From: Deinococcus seoulensis
Lineage (GTDB): Bacteria; Deinococcota; Deinococci; Deinococcales; Deinococcaceae
Assembly (NCBI RefSeq): GCF_014648115.1
Contig: NZ_BMQM01000020.1
Location: 17,848 to 81,847 of the forward strand
Direction of reading: 5' to 3'
DNA: 64,000 nt
Positions 59,301-64,000 of the stretch are shown here, piece by piece. The notes beneath the pieces were generated by a model. The model worked only from the letters and a program-made list of their open reading frames with translations. It was not told the origin of the DNA and did not search any database. Position 1 is the stretch's first letter, and every line of letters begins with the position of its first letter. A program made the position numbers and the translations under genes.

Positions 59301-59796
59301 TGACCTGCCCGCCCAGGTCGAGGCGGCCCTGCGCGACACCGGCTGCGTACCGTCGCAACTGGTGGTGGAACTCACGGAATCCGAGGCGGTCGTGGCGACC
59401 CCGCCGGTCATCCGGCAACTGAACGCCCTGCGCGCCGCTGGCGTCCGGATCGCACTCGACGACTTCGGGACCGGGCACTCCAGCCTGTCGGTCCTGGAGC
59501 AACTGCCGGTGGACTGCATCAAGATCGACCGTTCGTTCGTGCGGAACATCGATGTCACGCAGCGGCGGCAGAGTCTCCTGAGCGCCATCCTGAAGATGAC
59601 GGCCGAACTGGACACGGAACTGGTCGTCGAGGGCGTCGAGACACCGGGTGAACGCGCCGTGCTGGATCAGCTGGGCGTGCAGTTCATGCAGGGGTACCTG
59701 CTGTGCCGCCCGGTCGCGGCGTCACTCTTTCAGGTGGCCGACGACCGGAGCGGCCTGATCCTGACCGGCCCGGTCCTGAGCAGCCAGAAGCCGTGA
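56371..59796 (+). CDS. PAS/GAF sensor with GGDEF and EAL domains
   Basis: The product is about 1141 residues from the CTG at 56371; a GTG at 56311 would add 20 but would sit directly against the -10 box. The order is: a degenerate PAS, GAF (LLLRMYAAPDLDSVLETVFSTL), PAS (RTLIESSHSLVWETDADFQ), a second GAF-like region, PAS (ILEAVDEALVLCLPDG), GGDEF (DELTGLLNRRGF, LLDIDRFKHVNDTHGHHTGD, active motif AGDEF), then EAL. The EAL motifs are HYQPVSHAEQ, RFEALARW, ELTESEAVV, LDDFGTGHSSLSVL and VVEGVET. The EAL site is intact and the GGDEF site has Ala for the first Gly. Net phosphodiesterase activity is more likely than cyclase. No membrane segment is seen. Confidence 0.87.
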   Translation: MSTPQPPQKRDPECGPDTAARDGQNGRARLAVDRDGIIRYAEPDAQQILAVTVSAGGDLRTLMPGWQPWLDAADALLSAQVTDIPELLLPGQGSVRIERLPPPVPSSLTGTAPDDGESLLWFTVGHAGLSRLPARLPDLLLRMYAAPDLDSVLETVFSTLHEDVYGILVSLHDPQDDTLVLRYRVHFDPVTLIPYARVPVTADLPAAEVFRTGQVMTLTREECRRYPALQLAPLTQRIVMLPLHTATRRIGVMMLSLLHARVLDPAVITHLQLLAQHCAAAAERAQLFSDVQRAEQRYRTLIESSHSLVWETDADFQVNTRLPNWEAFSGQTFEQYQGMGYLQALPPVSREHYLRMCEQANRDRKPLKFELMARNAAGETVQCLVQTAPILNSDGSVQSWVGTMNDVTEERRLARRQSITQQVLQQLGQTSQPSHTYGVVLRAAMTATEGLGGLLIARYDDEAAAVVSRARWPAGTQPDLDAPLLSHLDDHRWEQLIQQTGPVWLSGAPRPAEPLSLPHVLLVPLKGDGRFRAVLALRQTDRDLNPDQLDHLRWIQPHLGQATQRALLLQALQRREEQSRAILEAVDEALVLCLPDGTPLQANRTTLDSVGLTSLAGLPSLTDPVWALRTMTGDLLDVSQYPISLAAQTGQAVRNVQATFHTAHGEQRAVVMNAVPWSENDDLRGVIVTTRDITESHQLRLALEQQATQDELTGLLNRRGFNQALREVAHAAQGGCVMLLDIDRFKHVNDTHGHHTGDALLQVTAERLRALIPAPHVVTRLAGDEFGVVLTGHTDPQARALADALLISLQRPVTVHGIRLYPRISLGLSVHAQGSGSDSEWFKEVDLALHEAKRQGRARWCAYTPDLAQRHARLAAIEDRLRVALNAHALDVHYQPVSHAEQTCWQRFEALARWNDPELGFVSPAEFIPVAEASGLIGDLGRQIMRRALRQAAQWSRQTRQRVTVHVNVSAGQLQGGDLPAQVEAALRDTGCVPSQLVVELTESEAVVATPPVIRQLNALRAAGVRIALDDFGTGHSSLSVLEQLPVDCIKIDRSFVRNIDVTQRRQSLLSAILKMTAELDTELVVEGVETPGERAVLDQLGVQFMQGYLLCRPVAASLFQVADDRSGLILTGPVLSSQKP

Positions 59797-59809
59797 CGGC
59801 ACAGACTAC

Positions 59810-59950
59810 TGACACGGACTCCGATTGAATGGGCTGCAAAGCCCGCTGGGTCCGAGCGAAGCGAGTGGGAGCTTGGCGGGCTCCGGACGTGGAGCCGGCA
59901 GGGGCGGTGAAGTTCCGGATTGTTGGCGAAACAAACGGCAGTCCGTATGA
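59810..59950 (+). repeat. Dispersed hairpin repeat, copy F
   Basis: The element is 141 bp, TGACACGGACTCCG to CAGTCCGTATGA. It shares GATTGAATGGGCTGCAAAGC with copy D, but the outer arm of hairpin 1 is no longer complementary. It lies between the GGDEF/EAL gene and parB, whose genes converge here. Confidence 0.85.
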
Positions 59951-59988
59951 CACGACCGCTGCCTGGAGAGGGCCAGTCTGCGCTGCGG

Positions 59989-60885
59989 TCAGTCTGACGT
60001 GTCGCTGCCCTCGCCGGACAGCAGTTCACTGAGTTGCAGAAGCAACTTCTCGGCCCTGGCCCGCTGCCGGGGTTCCAGGCGCGCCAGTCCCTTACGGTCC
60101 CGCAACTGGCGGGCGACCGTGCTGAACACGTCCGGCCCCGGCTGATCCGGGCCGCTCAGCAGTTGCCGCAGGGCCACCACGGTCGCGCCGTTCGCGGCGG
60201 CTTCGAGCATCCGCTCGCGCTGCTCGGCGGTGGGGGCGCGGCCGATGACCAGCGCCTTGCGGTAGTCCAGGCCAGTCCTCACGGCCTCCTGCAGTTCCTC
60301 CGGGAGGTTCAGCAGGGCCGCGCGGTTCCGGATGAAACTGCGCCACGATTCCCGGCCGAGCGCCCCGAACGCCGCGTCGAGTTTCCCGATCAGGTCAGGG
60401 TCGCTCTCGGGGTGGCGGTCCAGCGCGAACAGGCGCGCCACGGCGCTGTCCTCGTGGACGCCCAGGGTCACGGCGGCCACCTGGAGTTTCGCGCGGACTT
60501 CCTCCATGACGTTCAGGTCCTCGCGTTGCAGGTTCTCGACGGCGGCGGCCAGCCGGGCTTCACTGTCACTCAGGGTGCGGATCAGGACCGGCACCTCGCT
60601 CAGTCCGGCCTGACGCGCGGCCCGCCAGCGGCGCTCCCCCGCCACGATCTCGTAGCGGCCGCCGGGCGTGGGGCGCACCAGCAACGGTTGCAGCACGCCC
60701 TGCTCGCGGACACTGCGGGTCAGGTCCTCCAGCGCGTCCGGGTTGAAGTAATAGCGGGGCTGGAATTCACCCGGGTCCAGCAGCGCGGTACTGAGGCTGG
60801 TCGTGGCGGGCTGACCCAGGGTGTCCACACCTGCGACCAGTCCACTCAGGCGCGATCCGATCACCGGGCGGGTCTTGCGGGTCAT
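59989..60885 (-). CDS. parB: Chromosome/plasmid partition protein ParB
   Basis: The 298-residue protein has the ParB/Srx domain with [29 protein letters not shown] and the arginine-rich nucleotide motif [20 protein letters not shown], then [13 protein letters not shown] central helix-turn-helix region follows and a C-terminal dimerisation helix. It is a CTP-dependent DNA clamp that loads at centromere sites and stimulates ParA. Its ATG overlaps the parA stop as ATGA. No canonical TGTTTCACGTGAAACA site was seen in the window, so the centromere probably has a different sequence. Confidence 0.93.
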   Translation of the reverse strand: MTRKTRPVIGSRLSGLVAGVDTLGQPATTSLSTALLDPGEFQPRYYFNPDALEDLTRSVREQGVLQPLLVRPTPGGRYEIVAGERRWRAARQAGLSEVPVLIRTLSDSEARLAAAVENLQREDLNVMEEVRAKLQVAAVTLGVHEDSAVARLFALDRHPESDPDLIGKLDAAFGALGRESWRSFIRNRAALLNLPEELQEAVRTGLDYRKALVIGRAPTAEQRERMLEAAANGATVVALRQLLSGPDQPGPDVFSTVARQLRDRKGLARLEPRQRARAEKLLLQLSELLSGEGSDTSD

Positions 60886-61658
60886 GCCTGCGCTCCTTCG
60901 ATCTGCACGTTCAGTCCGGCGGCCTGCGCGATCTCGGCGGTGGCGCGCAGCACGTCCCGGTGCACGGGCGAGCCGGGCGCGTACACGCCGACCGGCTGTC
61001 CGGCGCTGGCACTGTCGTTCCAGACCGCGCCGCGGTCCGCGATGGGACTGGCGAGCGGGTTCAGCAGTTCCCGCAGGGCCGCGTAGGCCTCGCGGTCATG
61101 AGAGCGGCGCGAGTCGTACAGGGTCGGCACGTACAGCGCGACCGTCAGGTCCGGGCGGAGCTTGCGGTAGGTGGCCATGGCCTCGCTCAGGCCTGCCAGG
61201 GCGTTCATGCCCTTCTGGCGGGTGGGGACCGGCACGATCAGGTGATCGGCGGCCAGCGCGCCCAGGATGGACAGTTGCCCCAGGCTGGGCGGACTGTCGA
61301 TCAGGACGGCGTCGTAACGGTCACTCCAGGAGGCCAGGGCCTGACGCAGGTGCAGGTGCGCGCCGACCACGCCCATCATCTGACCCTCGGCCAGGGCCAG
61401 GGAAACGTCGCTGGGAATCAGGTCCAGGCCGTGAACGTGAACGGGGGAGGGAAGAGGGTCGCCGCGCGTGGCGGTGTCGTACACGGTCTGATCGCGGGTG
61501 ACGCCGGTCACGCCCAGCCAGTCGGTCAGGTTTGCCTGTGGGTCCAGATCGACCAGCAGGACCCGCTGTCCGGCCTGGGCCAGGGTGTGGCCGACGTCGC
61601 GGGTCAGGCTGGATTTCATGACCCCACCGGCATGGTTGAAGAGCGTCAGGGTGCGCAT
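60882..61658 (-). CDS. parA: Partition ATPase ParA
   Basis: The 258-residue protein is a ParA/Soj ATPase. The opening is [20 protein letters not shown], then [18 protein letters not shown] (switch I/Walker A' region), [16 protein letters not shown] (Walker B) and [13 protein letters not shown]. The P-loop is unusual: the standard KGGVGKT reads AGGVMKS here, so the signature Lys and the Gly before the catalytic Lys are replaced, while the catalytic Lys and a Ser remain. The ATG at 61658 follows TAGTCT by 8 nt. It pairs with parB and lies beside the iteron origin. Confidence 0.92.
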   Translation of the reverse strand: MRTLTLFNHAGGVMKSSLTRDVGHTLAQAGQRVLLVDLDPQANLTDWLGVTGVTRDQTVYDTATRGDPLPSPVHVHGLDLIPSDVSLALAEGQMMGVVGAHLHLRQALASWSDRYDAVLIDSPPSLGQLSILGALAADHLIVPVPTRQKGMNALAGLSEAMATYRKLRPDLTVALYVPTLYDSRRSHDREAYAALRELLNPLASPIADRGAVWNDSASAGQPVGVYAPGSPVHRDVLRATAEIAQAAGLNVQIEGAQA

Positions 61659-61666
61659 TGCTGCGC

Positions 61667-61672
61667 AGACTA
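61667..61672 (-). promoter_or_regulatory. Putative leaderless -10 box of parA
   Basis: TAGTCT on the minus strand is 8 nt from the ATG at 61658. The first iteron (61759-61776) lies about 90 bp further upstream and could couple partition expression to initiator binding. Confidence 0.45.
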
Positions 61673-61947
61673 CCGCGCCCGGGGCCGCGTTGTCGCGTGG
61701 GAGGCCACTTCTGCCCGGCTGGCGCCCGCCGTCATGTGCTCGGATGGTCGGGCGGCACTATCGGACAACTTGCGCCGTTTTTGCCTGATCCCCCTACTCC
61801 GTCATGTCCGTTCCTTCGATATCGAGCCATCAGGACCAGACAGGTTCGCGCTGGGATGGCCGAATATGAAGTCCCGATGAACAATTGGGCCGCGCCGGTC
61901 AGGTCGGCTACCTGCAGCAGGGATACAGGACCACCTTATTACGCCAC

Positions 61948-61992
61948 AGAAGTATAATTAATCATATAATTATCCATTTACGTATTTTTACC
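61948..61992. other. AT-rich DNA-unwinding region of the origin
   Basis: Bases 61951-61990 contain only 6 G/C in 40. The stretch includes a DnaA-box-like TTATCCATT (61970-61978). It directly precedes the second iteron and is the natural opening site. Confidence 0.7.
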
Positions 61993-62160
61993 TATCGGAC
62001 AACTTGCGCCGTTTCAGAGCGGCAGGCTATCGGACAACTTGCGCCGTTTCAGGAAATATGGCGTGCAGGACGCATGATTTTCCGCGTGGATTCGCAGCGC
62101 GGCAACTATCGGACAACTTGCGCCGTTTGGGGTCAAACTATCGGACAACTTGCGCCGTTT

Positions 62161-62169
62161 TTATCCACA
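62161..62169 (+). promoter_or_regulatory. DnaA box
   Basis: TTATCCACA is a perfect consensus DnaA box, lying between the fifth and sixth iterons. It implies that host DnaA assists the plasmid initiator. Confidence 0.8.
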
Positions 62170-62289
62170 GGTATCGGACAACTTGCGCCGTTTGGCCCGT
62201 CTGGGTATCGGACAACTTGCGCCGAAAGTATCGGACAACTTGCGCCGTTCGCCGCCGACTATCGGACAACTTGCGCCGAAAAAGGGTCT

Positions 62290-62458
<169 letters not shown>

Positions 62459-63910
62459 GTGGCAGACAAGGGAATCAAACGCTTTGACGAACTCAACATC
62501 GCCCGGTTGAGTCTGATCAGCGTGCAGGAACGAATCCCTGCGAACTACCGCGACTGGAGCGTGGAACTCGAGGACGGCGACCGCCGGTACCGCGTCACCT
62601 GCCAGGCCCTGCCCGAATACGGCGTGCCGCACGGCATCGATACCGACATCAGCGCCGCACTCGTCAACCTGTACATCGATCAGGGTTCCCCCGCCGACGG
62701 GGCCGTGACCTGCACGCCGTACCAGTTGCTGCAGATGGCCGGACTGGACACCAGCGGCCGGTACTACACCTCGCTGGACGAGAGCCTCAAACGCCTGACC
62801 ACCACGACGTATTTCATCTCGGAGGGGTGGCGTGACCATCCGCGCGGCCGCTGGACCAACGTGAACTTCCGGTACATCGACCGCATCGAATTCACGTCCG
62901 GTCAGGCCGAGAAACTCGACGCCAGTTCCGTGCTGCGCATCACGCTGCCTCAGGAAATCTCCCGCAGCGTGCGCGCCGGGTACATCAAGTCACTGGACCT
63001 GTCGTTCATGCAGACCCTCAAACGCCCACCCACGCGGGCGCTGTACCGCCTGCTGGACGCCCAGCGCCGTGACCCCGAGAACCCGGACGCGGTGGCCATG
63101 GCGTACCAGGTGGGCCTGATGGAGTGGGCCGAGGCCTGCAAGATCGTGACGGACCGCCCCAGCATGGCGCAGCGCACGCTGGACGCCGCGCACGAGGAAC
63201 TGATCGAGAAGGGGTTCCTGAAAAACGTCGAGTACCTGGGTCGCGGTAAGAAAAAGATGCTCCAGTACACGTTCGGCGAGGCGTTCATTCCGCCGGACCC
63301 GGCGCTGCTTCAGGAACTCGCGGACCTGGGTGTCACGCAGACCCGCGCGCTGCAACTCGTGCGCGAGCACGGCGAACAGACCGTGGACGACGCCGTGGTG
63401 CGGTGCAAGGCGATCCTGGCGGCCGGGTACAAGCCCCGTTCCAAACCGGCCTTCTTTGTGGACGTCCTGAAGAACCCAGGCAAGTACCAGTTGCCCGAAG
63501 GGGTCGCAGAGCCTCAGAAACCGGCCGTGAAGGGCCAGGGCGGCAAGGCGCGGGGGTCTGGTCAGCCAAGTCTGTTCGAGGCACCTTTACGGGCTTCTGA
63601 GGAGGAAGCCGATACGGAAGCCGTCCTGCTGTCCCTGCCCCGCGAGAAACAGGTCGAGGAAGTCATGCGCACCCTGACCTTCCTGCTGCGCAACGACCTG
63701 AAACTGCAGGAACTCGACCTGCTGCGCCTGACCCTCGACGAGGGACTGGAAGACCCCCTGGAGATCAAGGCCTGGGCCATCAAGGGCATCAGCAGCGGGC
63801 AGAAAAGCGCTGTCGTGCGTGACCTGCGCGCCCGCCTGAGCCTGAACGAGCAGGCCATGAAGGACCAGCCCGCCCCGCCTGCCAAGGCCACGACCCGCCC
63901 CGCCCGCTGA
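62459..63910 (+). CDS. Replication initiator protein (RepA-like, Deinococcus secondary replicon type)
   Basis: The 483-residue protein opens MADKGIKRFDELNIARLSLI and carries a winged-helix initiator domain (residues about 40-280) with TPYQLLQMAGLDTSGRYYTSLDESLKRL. That stretch resembles the replication-initiator-protein-A family. It also contains DLSFMQTLKRPPTRALYRLLDAQR and KKKMLQYTFGEAFIPP. The C-terminal third is charged with no clear domain. It should bind the iterons immediately upstream and start replication with DnaA. The GTG at 62459 has AGGGGG upstream. Placement next to an iteron array and parAB makes the function secure; the exact subfamily is inferred. Confidence 0.9.
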   Translation: MADKGIKRFDELNIARLSLISVQERIPANYRDWSVELEDGDRRYRVTCQALPEYGVPHGIDTDISAALVNLYIDQGSPADGAVTCTPYQLLQMAGLDTSGRYYTSLDESLKRLTTTTYFISEGWRDHPRGRWTNVNFRYIDRIEFTSGQAEKLDASSVLRITLPQEISRSVRAGYIKSLDLSFMQTLKRPPTRALYRLLDAQRRDPENPDAVAMAYQVGLMEWAEACKIVTDRPSMAQRTLDAAHEELIEKGFLKNVEYLGRGKKKMLQYTFGEAFIPPDPALLQELADLGVTQTRALQLVREHGEQTVDDAVVRCKAILAAGYKPRSKPAFFVDVLKNPGKYQLPEGVAEPQKPAVKGQGGKARGSGQPSLFEAPLRASEEEADTEAVLLSLPREKQVEEVMRTLTFLLRNDLKLQELDLLRLTLDEGLEDPLEIKAWAIKGISSGQKSAVVRDLRARLSLNEQAMKDQPAPPAKATTRPAR

Positions 63911-63951
63911 AGTCCTGTGTGCCGTCTGCTAAGTACAACGCACCAAAGAAG

Positions 63952-63957
63952 TAGACT
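63952..63957 (+). promoter_or_regulatory. Putative leaderless -10 box of the last gene
   Basis: TAGACT lies 5 nt before the ATG at 63963. Confidence 0.45.
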
Positions 63958-63962
63958 TGGGC

Positions 63963-64000
63963 ATGGCCCGTTCCCATCGGCGCATTGAGATTTCGGAAGA
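63963..64000 (+). CDS. Start of an unidentified gene, cut by the window end
   Basis: Only 12 codons are visible, MARSHRRIEISE, after a TAGACT box 5 nt upstream. The basic N-terminus allows no family call. It starts 52 bp after the initiator gene on the same strand. Confidence 0.45.
   Translation, partial: MARSHRRIEISE

Overview
The window looks like part of a secondary replicon (megaplasmid or second chromosome) of a Deinococcus-type bacterium. Coding GC is near 70%. The parA-parB pair has the layout seen on Deinococcus secondary replicons. A bacteriophytochrome operon (bphO-bphP-bphR) is present. Many genes appear to be read from TANNNT -10 boxes lying only 5-9 nt upstream of the start codon, i.e. 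probable leaderless or near-leaderless mRNAs. No rRNA, tRNA, CRISPR array or recognisable insertion sequence was found.

Layout. 1-3.7 kb: exopolysaccharide-active genes, namely a 5'-truncated Agd3-like deacetylase and two GH114/TM1410-type TIM-barrel proteins. 3.7-6.0 kb: an MFS transporter and a BadF/N-acetylglucosamine-kinase-like ATPase. 6.0-10.5 kb: glycerol catabolism (SorC-type regulator, glpK, glpD) with a shared palindromic operator. 10.9-16.2 kb: a membrane diguanylate cyclase, a MATE exporter, a methionine gamma-lyase-like PLP enzyme and paaK. 16.3-27.9 kb: light and two-component signalling (GAF histidine kinase, bphO-bphP-bphR, a REC-PAS-GAF kinase, a lone receiver, a PAS kinase). 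28.9-42.7 kb, all on the minus strand: a complete reductive pyrimidine-degradation locus. It holds preT, preA, hydA, a transporter of four genes, a carbamoylase of the hyuC type, a PucR-type regulator, an aminotransferase and a CoA-acylating semialdehyde dehydrogenase. Inside it sits one small gene of clearly lower GC. 43.3-45.7 kb: an EAL phosphodiesterase. 45.8-51.8 kb: cydDCAB, overlapping genes for cytochrome bd oxidase and its assembly ABC transporter. 51.8-59.8 kb: a GGDEF-ATPase-TPR fusion, an apparently degenerate HAD-like protein and a PAS/GAF/GGDEF/EAL protein. 60-63.9 kb: parB, parA, an origin with 11 perfect 18-bp iterons, a DnaA box and AT-rich DNA, and the replication initiator gene.

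The genes join into a few programmes. Glycerol, pyrimidine and possibly aromatic carbon use are each under local control. Four c-di-GMP enzymes and a light-sensing operon lie on the same replicon as polysaccharide-modifying enzymes. The replication and partition module marks the replicon's core.

The most unusual non-coding signals are these. (1) A dispersed, hairpin-forming repeat (six copies) whose conserved ends overlap neighbouring stop codons and, in two cases, supply the Shine-Dalgarno and start codon of the next gene. (2) A perfect 32-bp palindrome paired with a 20-bp relative 127 bp away. (3) Two candidate tiny upstream ORFs whose stop codons overlap TTG or CTG starts. (4) The systematic leaderless promoter pattern. 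All family assignments come from reading motifs by eye; no database search was run.
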